NCBI GenBank assembly: GCA_964412555.1
Contig: CAYPPG010000004.1
Span: forward strand, 1-64,000
DNA length: 64,000 bases
Direction of reading: 5' to 3'
Origin: CAYPPG01 sp964412555
GTDB taxonomy: Bacteria; Hinthialibacterota; Hinthialibacteria; Hinthialibacterales; Hinthialibacteraceae
The notes beneath the pieces are model-generated. The model was not told the origin of the DNA and did not search any database. It saw only the letters and a list, made by a program, of their open reading frames with translations. Below are positions 1-8,756 of the stretch, one piece after another (position 1 is the stretch's first letter; the number at the start of each line of letters is the position of its first letter). A program made the position numbers and the translations under genes.

Positions 1-46
1 CTGCTTCGGGAGTAGGGGGTCGGAGGTTCAAATCCTCTCGCCCCGA
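1..46 (+). tRNA. tRNA-Pro (CGG), 3' part only
   Basis: The window opens inside a tRNA gene. The anticodon loop TTCGGGA (5-11) places CGG at positions 34-36, followed by G37 and A38 as in bacterial tRNA-Pro. The T arm is GGAGG-TTCAAAT-CCTCT, then the 3' acceptor strand CGCCCCG and discriminator A at 46. CCA is not encoded. The 5' half lies outside the window. Confidence 0.88.
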
Positions 47-62
47 TAAAAAATAAAGGAAC

Positions 63-86
63 TGGCGTCCTTATGGACGCCATTTT
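63..86 (+). terminator. Rho-independent terminator after tRNA-Pro
   Basis: A perfect 8-bp stem (TGGCGTCC/GGACGCCA) with a TTAT loop is followed by TTTT. It sits 16 bases after the tRNA end and before the next gene, so it probably ends tRNA transcription. Confidence 0.75.
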
Positions 87-101
87 CATAAGTGGAGAAA
101 A

Positions 102-1373
102 ATGATGAGTGATCCATTCGTCTCCGCCGGTCATTCCTCCCATGAATTTCCCAAAATTCGCCCAGTCGAGGCATTTCCCTATCAGGATGGAAACCGGCAG
201 TTCATCTGTCTTCGCGATCCCCAAAATATTGCTAAAAATGTTCTCTCTTTACCCATACCTGCCTATTTTATCGTTACTTTAATGGATGGAAATCATTCGT
301 TATTTGATATTCAAGAAGCATTTGTCCGACAATTCCATGAAATGATCCCGCAAGAATCCATCAGTAAAATCATCGATCAACTTGATTCCGAACTCTATTT
401 GGAATCAGATAAATATCTCCAAGCCGTACAAAAAATCGAAGAAGAGTTCCACACGGCTCCCTACCGGGAACCGGCTCATGCCGGTATCGCGTATGAAAAT
501 GATACCACTCTTCTTCATGAACAGTGTGACAATTACCTTGCTGCAGTAAAAGGAATAACGAGAAACGAATCTCTGCCAACGAACGGAAGCATATCAGTGC
601 TCGTTGCCCCCCATATTGATCTCCAACGCGGAAAAGACTGCTATGCCTTAGCGTATGAGCAAGTGATCCAACGCCCTCCTTCGGATTTATATATCATCTT
701 CGGAACCGCTCATCAAAGTCGGGGAAGTTTACTCGCATTGACAAGAAAGTCCTACAACACCCCTTTCGGCCCCGTAGAAACCGATTGTGAATTCGTCGAA
801 TGCTTCAGCCAAATTGCTCCCTCGAACGTATTTGAAGAGGAACTGCTTCATCGGGATGAGCATTCCATCGAATTCCAAGTCCTCTTTCTTCGTTATGCTC
901 TGGGGCCGAAATGGCAAGGGAAAATCGTTCCTATTTTAACTGGCTCTTTTCACCCTTATATACATTCGGGCAAATCTCCGCGTGAAGATTCAATGTGCAG
1001 AGACATATTGGATGCTTTGAGAGAGTGTGTAAAAGAATATGACGGAAAAGTGACCGTGATTGCCGGGGCGGATATGAGTCATGTGGGGAAAAAATTCGGT
1101 CATCCACACGGAATTCCCCCTTCGGAATTAGAGCGTGTTGAACAGGAAGACGGGGACGTTCTTGACGCCATGCTCACAGGCGAGGCGGAAGTTTTTTACC
1201 GCAGTGTCGAAAAACAGAAGGACCGAAATAATATTTGTGGTCTTTCTCCAATCTTCATGGCGCTTGATGTAGCACGGCCTCAAAAAGGCTATTTGCTAAA
1301 ATATGATCAAGCGATTGATCAAATGACAGAATCTGTCGTTTCATTTGCCGGTGTGTGTTTCTTTTCGGGTTAA
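102..1373 (+). CDS. Memo-family protein (AmmeMemoRadiSam system B type) with N-terminal extension
   Basis: The C-terminal ~260 residues form a Memo domain, related to DODA-type dioxygenases. The residues that bind metal in human MEMO1 appear to be kept: H171 in A-P-H-I-D, H204 in G-T-A-H-Q, H327 in A-D-M-S-H and C379 in I-C-G-L-S-P. The first ~110 residues resemble a PqqD-like winged-helix region (inference). In bacteria Memo proteins often accompany an AMMECR1 protein and a radical-SAM protein; neither partner lies within this window. The protein has no signal peptide, so it is cytoplasmic. Its biochemical role in bacteria is not established. It converges with the MerR gene, leaving 10 bases between them. 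An ATG one codon further in (105) is an alternative start. Confidence 0.85.
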   Translation: MMSDPFVSAGHSSHEFPKIRPVEAFPYQDGNRQFICLRDPQNIAKNVLSLPIPAYFIVTLMDGNHSLFDIQEAFVRQFHEMIPQESISKIIDQLDSELYLESDKYLQAVQKIEEEFHTAPYREPAHAGIAYENDTTLLHEQCDNYLAAVKGITRNESLPTNGSISVLVAPHIDLQRGKDCYALAYEQVIQRPPSDLYIIFGTAHQSRGSLLALTRKSYNTPFGPVETDCEFVECFSQIAPSNVFEEELLHRDEHSIEFQVLFLRYALGPKWQGKIVPILTGSFHPYIHSGKSPREDSMCRDILDALRECVKEYDGKVTVIAGADMSHVGKKFGHPHGIPPSELERVEQEDGDVLDAMLTGEAEVFYRSVEKQKDRNNICGLSPIFMALDVARPQKGYLLKYDQAIDQMTESVVSFAGVCFFSG

Positions 1374-1383
1374 AAGAAATGAA

Positions 1384-1896
1384 TCAAGCAGCCTTTGCGA
1401 TGGCATCCCGTGTGTCGTCGATCATCTTTTTGAAATCGTAAACCATAAACCCAAAAAACTGCTGCCCAGGGCTACGAACCAGAGAAATAGCCTCCTCTCC
1501 ATTCACTAATGCGAACATGTCCTGCCCATCGGTGACAAAAAAGAGTTCATGTTCCATCGGCTTCTCAATAAAGCGGGGCATATTTTTCCGTAAATATGAA
1601 ATCCCTTTTCGAACTTTCTGCATACTCAAACCTTGTTTCCGCAATTGCAAAAACCATCGCAACATGATTAAATCCGCAAAAGAATACAATTTATGACGAC
1701 CACACCCTTGAGCCGGACGAACACTTGCCCGGATCAAACCGGTTTTTTCGTAATAATGCAAGCGAACGGGATCGATTTTAATCCCATCCAACCGTTCGAT
1801 GATGTCAATCACTTCTCCGGACTGAAAAGCCGATTTTATGGGCTTGACTTTCGAATTTTTCATTTCTACCCTCGCATTCGTTTCACGAGACAACAC
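1384..1896 (-). CDS. MerR-family transcriptional regulator
   Basis: A MerR-type winged helix-turn-helix spans about residues 25-100, including the family pattern R-L-H-Y-Y-E-K-T-G-L-I and a long dimerisation helix after the wing. The ~70-residue C-terminal part has no recognised ligand motif and no Cys cluster, so metal sensing is not supported. A second Met at residue 12 is a plausible start, since the family domain begins shortly after it. No target promoter with the usual long-spacer MerR geometry was found. Sure of the family; the effector is unknown. Confidence 0.85.
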   Translation of the reverse strand: MLSRETNARVEMKNSKVKPIKSAFQSGEVIDIIERLDGIKIDPVRLHYYEKTGLIRASVRPAQGCGRHKLYSFADLIMLRWFLQLRKQGLSMQKVRKGISYLRKNMPRFIEKPMEHELFFVTDGQDMFALVNGEEAISLVRSPGQQFFGFMVYDFKKMIDDTRDAIAKAA

Positions 1897-2206
1897 ATTT
1901 CAACTGAAATCGCCAAATGACTCTCACCTCGGAAATGAAATAAGACTAAATATAATTTCGCTCCCCACCTGAAAGAGCATAATAGCACAAAATCAGGTGG
2001 AAAGGAAAGAGAAAAAAACAGCACCTTCAGATTTTCTGAAGATGCCCTCAACCAAAACACAAAAAATCACACCCCTCTTTCTACCGTCGATATCCTACAT
2101 CCCTTTTGACGGCATAAAGAGACATCACTCCTCAAGTCCCTGGGGATCCCGTACCTTGAATACCCCACAGCAAAAAAACAATAGAATTTAAATAATGGTC
2201 AGCCTT
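1897..2206. other. Intergenic, nothing recognised
   Basis: About 310 bases between two minus-strand genes. I see no gene with a ribosome binding site, no strong hairpin and no repeat family member here. It should hold the MerR promoter on the minus strand, but no convincing boxes stand out. Confidence 0.5.
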
Positions 2207-2563
2207 TCATTTTTTGGCTGACGATGATTTCTTCTTCGTCGTCGATTTTCCTTTCGCGGTAGTTTTTTTCGCTGTTCCGGCTTTTTTGGATGTACTTTTT
2301 TTCGCCGCGGTCTTTTTGGCTGTACTTTTTTTCGCCGTGGATTTACCGGAAGTCACGTTTTTCGCAGTCGAAGCTTTTTTCGCTGTGGACTTTTTCGTAC
2401 TGGACTTCTTGGCCGCCGATTTTTTGGCCGTTGTCTTCTTTGCCGCTGCTTGATTAGCGGTCGCCTTTTTCGGTGAGGCTTTCTTCGATGCCGTTTTCTT
2501 CGCTCCCGCTTTTTTGGTGGTCGACTTTTTCGACGTTGATTTCTTCGCAGCTGCCTTCGCCAT
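2207..2563 (-). CDS. Histone H1-like Lys/Ala-rich DNA-binding protein
   Basis: A 118-residue protein made almost entirely of K, A, S and T in repeats such as A-K-K-S-T-A-K-K, resembling the C-terminal tail of histone H1 and bacterial Hc1/AlgP-type nucleoid proteins. It is expected to be highly basic, unfolded and DNA-binding. The start is fixed by an excellent ribosome binding site (AAAGGAGGTGACTGGC then ATG); the upstream in-frame Met lacks one. A promoter-like pair lies about 80 bases upstream. Repeat tracts of this type vary in length between strains. Lacking a globular domain, its exact role cannot be read from sequence. Confidence 0.8.
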   Translation of the reverse strand: MAKAAAKKSTSKKSTTKKAGAKKTASKKASPKKATANQAAAKKTTAKKSAAKKSSTKKSTAKKASTAKNVTSGKSTAKKSTAKKTAAKKSTSKKAGTAKKTTAKGKSTTKKKSSSAKK

Positions 2564-2644
2564 GCCAGTCACCTCCTTTCTCACTCTCTCTTTTTGTAAA
2601 AATTTCCCAACCATCCAGCCCTAAACAAATAACAGTACCTGTAT

Positions 2645-2674
2645 TTTATATTACCATAAGTGTAACTTTGTCAA
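2645..2674 (-). promoter_or_regulatory. Sigma-70-like promoter for the histone-like gene
   Basis: Read on the minus strand: TTGACA (2674-2669), an 18-base spacer, then TATAAA (2650-2645). It points at the histone-H1-like gene, whose start codon is about 80 bases further on. Confidence 0.6.
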
Positions 2675-3032
2675 GAAAAATATATCCATAAACCGAAAAA
2701 AATTCGGTTTTTTTTCTCCAAAGGCAGGTTTTTTGCAAAAATCAGCCCTCAAATGGCTAATCAAATACCCATCCACTCCATTTTTCGAAGGATACGGAAG
2801 ATTGAATTTGAAGGAATCACATAAAAAAAACATAGGATTTTACTCAAAAACCTTCTCTTGCCGTCTAGCCGATTCCCATCCTTAGGGAATATTCTCGTTC
2901 AAGATATACTATCTCATATTTTCATCTTTATTGAAATGTTACTGCGTTATGGAAAGTAAAGAATTTCTGCATAATCAAGAAGTGTATGAACAAGGCATGA
3001 CACAATGCTCTTTAATTGGAATATGAGAACAA
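2675..3032. other. AT-rich intergenic region, nothing recognised
   Basis: A divergent intergenic stretch between the histone-like gene and the glycosyltransferase operon. It is AT-rich with poly-A/T runs. No RNA gene or repeat was recognised, and the gene that follows has no obvious ribosome binding site. Confidence 0.4.
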
Positions 3033-5081
3033 TTGCAATTCATGAATATTGAATCGTTATCCCCCAAACAGAAACTGATCACTAGTTTTTGGATTCTTTG
3101 TGTTTTTGTGGTTTTTATATCCCTTCTTTTTGCAGCAGCGAAAGGAGCGGCAAACTCTGATATCGCTTTTTTCCGGATATTTCGGAAAATCGGGTATCAT
3201 TCATCTTGGATTGTTTTGCTCCTGCTTCTTTGTGATTTACTAATCTTAAAATGGATAGCCTTTCCGTCTTTTTTCCCTAAGCAGCCACTCTCTTTTCCCT
3301 GTTTTATTCATGTATCACTTCTTGCCGGCATTTTTCTGCTGACCTTCTTCCCACTCGGGAATTGGTTGAAGTATAACATGCTCTTTTTCGAGAACTGGAT
3401 GTGGTATTGCATTCTCTGGATTTTCGGACTGTCCTTGAGTTATGTGGTCTCCAATTATATCGCTCTGTATCATCCAAACGTACTGGAACGCATAGGCCAT
3501 TTGTTCGCAGCGTTCGAAAAAAAACTGACCACTCCATTATCCCCGCGTCTTGAAATCCTTTTCTTGTTTTGTTTCTGCATGTGGGTATGCGGTTTTACAC
3601 TATTTGTCAATCTATTCGTTCTCGGTGGTATTCCACATGTACAGGATAGCATTGCCCAGTGGTTTCAAGCCAAAATCTTCGCTCACGGCCAGTTGGCTTT
3701 TCCAGCGCCGGAAGATTCCCATTTTTTCGAACGGATTTATGTTGTCGTCACAGACAACCGATGGTATACCATATATCCCCCCGGCCATGCTCTCGTTTTA
3801 TCGCTTGGTGTATTGTTGGGATTACCGCAATTGATCAATCCCCTTGTTTCCGCTGCGATTCTACCCCTCTTTTATTTATTTGCCCGAAAAACATTTTCTC
3901 TGTATGTTGCAAGACTGGGTGTAATCCTGCTTTCATTATCCCCCTTTTTTCTATTAATGGGTTCAGGATTTATGAACCACCCAACATCTCTCTTTTTTCT
4001 GCTGCTTTTTCTCTTGTTTCTTCTTCAATGTTCCAAGGAGAATTCTTGGCGGAAACACCTTTTGTGGTCTTTGGGAGCAGGATTTTTTTTCGCCATGGCT
4101 TTTATCACACGCCCAATGACATCACTTGCTTTTTTGATCGCCGGTATAGGGTGGTATAAAATCAACCAGCCCGAGCGAAAGAAATTTTGGTTTCGAACCG
4201 GCATGGGTTTTCTTATTGGAACCATTCTGCCGGCTGCCTTTTATTTGTATTACAATGAACAAACGACCGGTTCGCCTTTTTTGACCGGATATGTGAAATA
4301 TTTCAATGGGAATCCATTGGGATTCGGGAAACGACCGTGGGGACCGGAACCGTTAGGTCCCAAAATTCCCAATGAAGTGTATCATTCTCCTGTCCGCGGT
4401 ATCGCCAATATCATCTGCAATCTCAACGGTTTGAATTACCATCTCTTCGGTTGGCCTGTTCCTTCGCTGCTTTTTGCTTTCGTTCCATTTCTGCCTTGGC
4501 GAAAAATCCAAGCTGTGTATTGGCATTGTGTCTTTTCGATTTTGCTCGTCTTCTTGATCTATTTCTTCTATTTTTTTCAAGATTATTGTTACGGCCCCCG
4601 ATTTTTATATGAAACAATCCCATTTTGGATTCTTCTCTCAGCTCAAGGAATCAAAAATACCAAAGAGTATTTTGAAGAATCCCCTTTTCTAAATGTTGTG
4701 CGTTCCCGTGGGCTGGTTTACTCTCTGATTACACTCTTTTTTATCTTGGCAGCCTGCACTGTGTGGGTAGAACGTTTTGTGGAGATGGGAAATGCTTATT
4801 GGGGAACAAGAGATGAACTCGCGACGATGGCCAAAGAAAAAATAGAGGAAGAGAACGCTATCATTTTTGTTGAAGACGGCGATGATTTTGTCGCCCTTTT
4901 CCCGTTTCTCGATCCGGATTTGGATGCCGGTTGGATTGTCGCACATGACTATGGATGGGAAGAAAACCAAAAACTGTTGAATAAATATCCCGATTGGCCG
5001 GTCTATTATCTCCGATTAAAGGAAACGGATCATCCGGCTATTTTTGACTCGGTTTTGGAAACATACAACAAACCTGAATAG
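3033..5081 (+). CDS. Multi-pass membrane glycosyltransferase-like protein (GT-C fold, ArnT/PMT-like)
   Basis: A 682-residue protein with roughly a dozen hydrophobic helices and a soluble C-terminal tail of ~120 residues. The stretch after about residue 200 (Q-D-S-I-A-Q-W-F-Q-A-K, later Y-P-P-G-H-A-L-V-L) matches the loop-and-helix style of ArnT/PMT/GT39 enzymes, which move a sugar from a polyprenyl-phosphate donor on the outer face of the inner membrane. An Asp in the first loop would be the catalytic base (inference). It is the first gene of a likely operon with murA and a second such protein. The acceptor cannot be deduced. The start is uncertain: another Met lies three codons in and no clear Shine-Dalgarno is seen. 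Confidence 0.7.
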   Translation: MQFMNIESLSPKQKLITSFWILCVFVVFISLLFAAAKGAANSDIAFFRIFRKIGYHSSWIVLLLLLCDLLILKWIAFPSFFPKQPLSFPCFIHVSLLAGIFLLTFFPLGNWLKYNMLFFENWMWYCILWIFGLSLSYVVSNYIALYHPNVLERIGHLFAAFEKKLTTPLSPRLEILFLFCFCMWVCGFTLFVNLFVLGGIPHVQDSIAQWFQAKIFAHGQLAFPAPEDSHFFERIYVVVTDNRWYTIYPPGHALVLSLGVLLGLPQLINPLVSAAILPLFYLFARKTFSLYVARLGVILLSLSPFFLLMGSGFMNHPTSLFFLLLFLLFLLQCSKENSWRKHLLWSLGAGFFFAMAFITRPMTSLAFLIAGIGWYKINQPERKKFWFRTGMGFLIGTILPAAFYLYYNEQTTGSPFLTGYVKYFNGNPLGFGKRPWGPEPLGPKIPNEVYHSPVRGIANIICNLNGLNYHLFGWPVPSLLFAFVPFLPWRKIQAVYWHCVFSILLVFLIYFFYFFQDYCYGPRFLYETIPFWILLSAQGIKNTKEYFEESPFLNVVRSRGLVYSLITLFFILAACTVWVERFVEMGNAYWGTRDELATMAKEKIEEENAIIFVEDGDDFVALFPFLDPDLDAGWIVAHDYGWEENQKLLNKYPDWPVYYLRLKETDHPAIFDSVLETYNKPE

Positions 5082-5138
5082 AACCTTACCAAAAAGTTGC
5101 ATGGATGGTTTATTGAACCATCGAAAGGAATAATACCC

Positions 5139-6422
5139 ATGGCTCAATTTACGGTTGAAGGAGGTATTCCTCTTCAAGGAACCATCACACCTGCCGGAAA
5201 CAAAAATGAAGCATTGCCAATTCTCGCCGCATCGTTGTTGACACGGGAAGAAATCCAGTTGTCCAATGTTCCTCTTATCGGTGATGTGGTCAGTATGCTC
5301 CATATTTTGGAACTTTGCGGAGCCAAAGTACAACAAGAGAATCATCACGAAGTTTCAATCCAAGCGGAAGAAATCAAAACCACCGAACTCCCGAAAAAAC
5401 TCTGTAATACTATTCGAGCCTCAATATTGTTCATGGCCCCCATCCTGTCACGCTGTGGCCGTGTGCGTATTCCCTTCCCTGGCGGTGACCGCATCGGCCG
5501 GCGGCGTGTGGATACACATTTGCTGGGATTACAGGCGCTTGGCGCACAATTCAATATCTCCGACGGACACTATCACATATGGAGTCCGCATCGGTTGAAA
5601 GGGGCGGATATTCTTCTTGACGAAGCCAGCGTCACCGCGACAGAAAATCTAGTGATGGCGGCATCGGTTGCCGAGGGGACGACGATCCTGCGAAATGCCG
5701 CATCCGAACCCCATGTTCAGCAGCTTTGTACATTTCTCAATCAAATGGGCGCTTCCATTACCGGTGTCGGCTCAAATGTTTTGACCATCCAAGGAGTCGA
5801 AGAATTGCAAGGAGTCAGTCATCGGATCGCCGCCGATTATCTCGAAGTGGGAAGTTTTATCGGCGTGGCGGCGGTAACCGGTGGAAGTGTATTGATCGAA
5901 AATGCCGCTCCCGAATATATGCGGATGATCCTTCATCAATTCAGCCGGATTGGGGTTGAAGTGGAAATCCAAAAGAACAATATTTTCGTTCCCGCCAATC
6001 AGTCGTTGAAAATCAATCCGGATGTCAATACATCTTTCGTAAAAATCGATGACGGTCCTTGGCCCGCTTTTCCGGCAGATATGATGAGCATTGCCACAAT
6101 CATGGCCACCCAGGCGGAAGGGACGATCATCATTTTCGAAAAAATGTTCGAAAGCCGGCTCTTTTTCGTCGATCGCCTAATCTCGATGGGAGCAAACATT
6201 ATTCTTTGTGATCCTCACCGTTGCGTCGTGGTAGGACCTACACCCCTTCGCCGTCAAGTCATGAGCAGTCCCGATATCCGAGCCGGAATGGCGCTTTTGA
6301 TTGCCGCACTTTGCGCCACAGGCACAAGTGTCATCCAAAATGTCGAACAAATCGACCGCGGATATGAAAGGCTCGATGAACGGCTTTCCGCATTAGGGGC
6401 AAAAATCCGCCGCGAAGAATAA
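5139..6422 (+). CDS. murA: UDP-N-acetylglucosamine 1-carboxyvinyltransferase, Cys-to-Asp active-site type
   Basis: MurA transfers enolpyruvyl from PEP to UDP-GlcNAc, the first committed step of peptidoglycan synthesis, in the cytoplasm. Seen: K22/N23 in G-N-K-N-E-A-L-P, the catalytic Asp D314 in F-P-A-D-M, and Arg in D-I-R-A-G. The loop that normally carries the catalytic Cys115 (P-G-G-C) reads P-G-G-D with D117. This is the same residue and number as the naturally fosfomycin-resistant mycobacterial enzyme. The start chosen follows AAAGGA and gives 427 residues, the usual length; an in-frame ATG 14 codons upstream lacks a site. It sits between two membrane glycosyltransferase-like genes, with only 7 bases before the second, suggesting one transcript for envelope synthesis. 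Confidence 0.92.
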   Translation: MAQFTVEGGIPLQGTITPAGNKNEALPILAASLLTREEIQLSNVPLIGDVVSMLHILELCGAKVQQENHHEVSIQAEEIKTTELPKKLCNTIRASILFMAPILSRCGRVRIPFPGGDRIGRRRVDTHLLGLQALGAQFNISDGHYHIWSPHRLKGADILLDEASVTATENLVMAASVAEGTTILRNAASEPHVQQLCTFLNQMGASITGVGSNVLTIQGVEELQGVSHRIAADYLEVGSFIGVAAVTGGSVLIENAAPEYMRMILHQFSRIGVEVEIQKNNIFVPANQSLKINPDVNTSFVKIDDGPWPAFPADMMSIATIMATQAEGTIIIFEKMFESRLFFVDRLISMGANIILCDPHRCVVVGPTPLRRQVMSSPDIRAGMALLIAALCATGTSVIQNVEQIDRGYERLDERLSALGAKIRREE

Positions 6423-6429
6423 CATCGTT

Positions 6430-8271
6430 ATGATCAATGTCCTCTTTGGAATCTGGCAATTTCTTCTCGTATGGGCGACCGGTTTTGTCTTTGAGCGCAA
6501 ACTGAAACCGTCCGTTCCCTACGGATATCGGCTTGCCCTGGCTTTTGCCCTCGGAGAAACATTCCTCTCTTATACCCTTTTTCTTCTTGGCTTGATTGGA
6601 GGATTGAGATTTTCTATTCTTGTTCCGGCTGCCCTAATCAGCACATTCCTGCTCGCCCCTCTTTTTTCCCGTGAAATATCGCAGGCCATCCGAAGAGCCA
6701 CTCCTCACATCAAGCAAGCACCGGCAACAAGCATTGTAATATCCGTTTTATTCTTGATTTACTTTCTGGGCGCTTGTGTACCGGAACGGGAAGTGGATGC
6801 TCTTTGGTATCACCTTGCAACGCCTCTCTATTACATCACCCATGGCGGTTTCATCCAATTGGTGCCTTATAACATGCCGTCCCATTACCCGATGAACATT
6901 CATTTGCATTATGCTTTTTCTCTCCTCATCGGCAATGAAATGACGGCGAAAATGTTCATCGTCTGCCACTTCATCCCCATGCTTATCTTATTGTGGGCGG
7001 TGGTAAAACGATATGGTTCTAAAGAATGGGGATTGCTTGCTGGTACGATTTATCTCAGCTGTCTGTTTTTCCGATTGCCGGTCATGGCCAATGTACAGCG
7101 AGGGGTATTCTTCTATGTTTTTCTTTCCTTTGTGCTTTTGTGGTATGCGCTGGAAAAGAAAAATTGGTTGCTTTTTGTTCTCTCCTGCGTCTTCTGCGGA
7201 ATGGCAATGGGAACCAAATTCAACGCATTACTATTCGGCTATGCCGCACAGGTTCTTTTACTTGCTTACTATTTTTTCGTGTGGAAAAAGGGATTCAAAA
7301 AAGGAATCGCCCACCTCGTGATTCATTCCTTCACCGCTTGGCTCATGATGAGTCCGTGGTTGGTGAAATCCTATCTTTTCACCGGCAATCCTTTGTATCC
7401 GCTCCTCGGACAATTTTTCCCGACAAAAGCCCATTTCGTTCCCGCCATGCAGTCCAACGCAACCAGTCACGGAATCAATATTCTGAAGTCGGATTCGATC
7501 ACTGAATTCATCCATCAAGTGCTGAAGAATGCCGGACTGCTGCTGTACAGCGCGGATTTGATCTTTTTCCTGGGGATGATTTCCCTTTTGGTGTTATTAT
7601 GCATCCGGAAAAAACGCTGGGCATTGCCGGCCGCCACCTCGGTGATTTTTTATCTCTTATTTACCCAACTGTGGGGATTCGATACGGAGCGCCTCTTCGC
7701 GATTACCTATGGCGTACTCACCGTAACAATTGTTCTCGTGATGTCATGGATCGCCACGCGAATCCAATACAAACAGCTTCTTTACGGCCTTATTTTATTC
7801 AGCGTCTTCGGCACCTTTCTTCAGCAAAAATTATACTATCTCTCCAGTGCAAACATTCGCTGGTTCGGCGGTGTCTATTTGACGGAAGAAGCACGGCAGG
7901 AATGGCTGGATGAGCGCGGAATTTTTAGCAAAGACATGTTCCGCATGCGAGACTGGATTTGGAAGAATATCCCGAAAGAGGATGAATTATACGGCTATCA
8001 AACCGGCTATTTGTTTTACCTGCAGCGAAAATATATCGTGAGCGGAACCCGCTTCGGCGAACAACTGGACCAGTGGCTGGAAGTGGGACCGGACTATGCA
8101 GCTGAGCAACTGCAAAAGCATGATATCAAGTGGTTTTTATACGCCTCCAAACCATGGCAATCGGATGCGATAAAAGAGAATAAAAGATTGAAAATGTTTC
8201 GGGATCGATATTTGGATGAAGTGCATCGAGAGGGTAATGTCATACTATATCGAATTCGAAAATCGAACTAG
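6430..8271 (+). CDS. Multi-pass membrane protein, glycosyltransferase-like
   Basis: A 613-residue protein with about 11 predicted membrane helices and a C-terminal soluble segment of ~120 residues. The first periplasmic loop carries E-R-E-V-D-A-L-W-Y-H-L-A-T-P, a pattern seen in GT-C type polyprenyl-phosphate-dependent glycosyltransferases, where the acidic residues bind metal or act as base. It begins 7 bases after murA with no strong ribosome binding site of its own, so translational coupling is likely. Acceptor and donor are unknown. It may instead be a lipid-linked oligosaccharide ligase or similar. Confidence 0.65.
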   Translation: MINVLFGIWQFLLVWATGFVFERKLKPSVPYGYRLALAFALGETFLSYTLFLLGLIGGLRFSILVPAALISTFLLAPLFSREISQAIRRATPHIKQAPATSIVISVLFLIYFLGACVPEREVDALWYHLATPLYYITHGGFIQLVPYNMPSHYPMNIHLHYAFSLLIGNEMTAKMFIVCHFIPMLILLWAVVKRYGSKEWGLLAGTIYLSCLFFRLPVMANVQRGVFFYVFLSFVLLWYALEKKNWLLFVLSCVFCGMAMGTKFNALLFGYAAQVLLLAYYFFVWKKGFKKGIAHLVIHSFTAWLMMSPWLVKSYLFTGNPLYPLLGQFFPTKAHFVPAMQSNATSHGINILKSDSITEFIHQVLKNAGLLLYSADLIFFLGMISLLVLLCIRKKRWALPAATSVIFYLLFTQLWGFDTERLFAITYGVLTVTIVLVMSWIATRIQYKQLLYGLILFSVFGTFLQQKLYYLSSANIRWFGGVYLTEEARQEWLDERGIFSKDMFRMRDWIWKNIPKEDELYGYQTGYLFYLQRKYIVSGTRFGEQLDQWLEVGPDYAAEQLQKHDIKWFLYASKPWQSDAIKENKRLKMFRDRYLDEVHREGNVILYRIRKSN

Positions 8272-8384
8272 ATTTTCGATGAATGATCTATCATCGAAAT
8301 CCACACAAGGCGTTTAAGATAAAGAATTATAAAAACGGAAAATATACCTCAACAGCAGTGCATGAGGATGAGAAAGTAAAATCC

Positions 8385-8421
8385 TGCGAGGAGGGGGACT
8401 CGAACCCCCACGCCTTGCGGC
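8385..8421 (-). repeat. att site: partial copy of tRNA-Leu 3' end
   Basis: These 37 bases are identical to 9778-9814, which covers the discriminator base, 3' acceptor strand, T arm and part of the variable arm of tRNA-Leu. The flanking bases differ on both sides (C versus G before, T versus A after). It marks the left boundary of the island. Confidence 0.85.
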
Positions 8422-8549
8422 TTTCCTTCGCGAGTCATCTAGTGATGGGGAGATATTCACTATATGACGTTTCCAAATTATTGGGTCACACAACCATTGC
8501 GGTAACGGGAAGGTACGCTCATCTTTCGCGGTCCCATTTGCATGAGTAA
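8409..8549 (+). pseudogene. Tyrosine recombinase, C-terminal catalytic fragment
   Basis: The translated fragment keeps the second catalytic box of the XerC/phage-integrase family: H-A-L-R, then S-F-A-S-H-L-V-M, K-L-L-G-H, and the nucleophile Tyr in G-R-Y-A-H-L-S. It ends at the normal distance after the Tyr. Everything upstream of the His is missing. The frame stays open to 8283, but the residues before the repeat do not resemble a recombinase. The H-A-L-R codons (8409-8420) lie inside the tRNA-identical repeat. An intact gene would need about 250 more N-terminal residues, so this is a remnant. Confidence 0.8.
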
Positions 8550-8684
8550 ATGAAACAGATATCATTCGGGCGTGAGTCTGTTTGAATAGGCACATTTTTT
8601 GCTTTATTTTACAGGAGGTATAATACAAATAAAAGCAGAGAGAAACAAAGATAAAAACTTGTAAAATATTGCCGGTAAATCCCA

Positions 8685-8714
8685 TTGACATGCAGCGGGA
8701 AAACTAAATAAAAT
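8685..8714 (+). promoter_or_regulatory. Promoter of the Panacea toxin-antitoxin pair
   Basis: TTGACA (8685-8690), an 18-base spacer and TAAAAT (8709-8714) lie 42 bases before the antitoxin start codon. Confidence 0.55.
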
Positions 8715-8756
8715 CTAATCGAAAGAAACCGGCAGACCGAAGAGGGGAAAAAGAAC

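Noticed and set aside
2214..2453. Phe/Val/Ala-rich plus-strand frame opposite the histone-like gene
   Set aside because: It is the mirror of the Lys/Ala repeats on the other strand and has no ribosome binding site.
8283..8408. Open frame upstream of the recombinase fragment as part of a real gene
   Set aside because: It has no ribosome binding site, the residues do not resemble a recombinase, and it runs through the tRNA copy. Only the C-terminal catalytic part is real ancestry.
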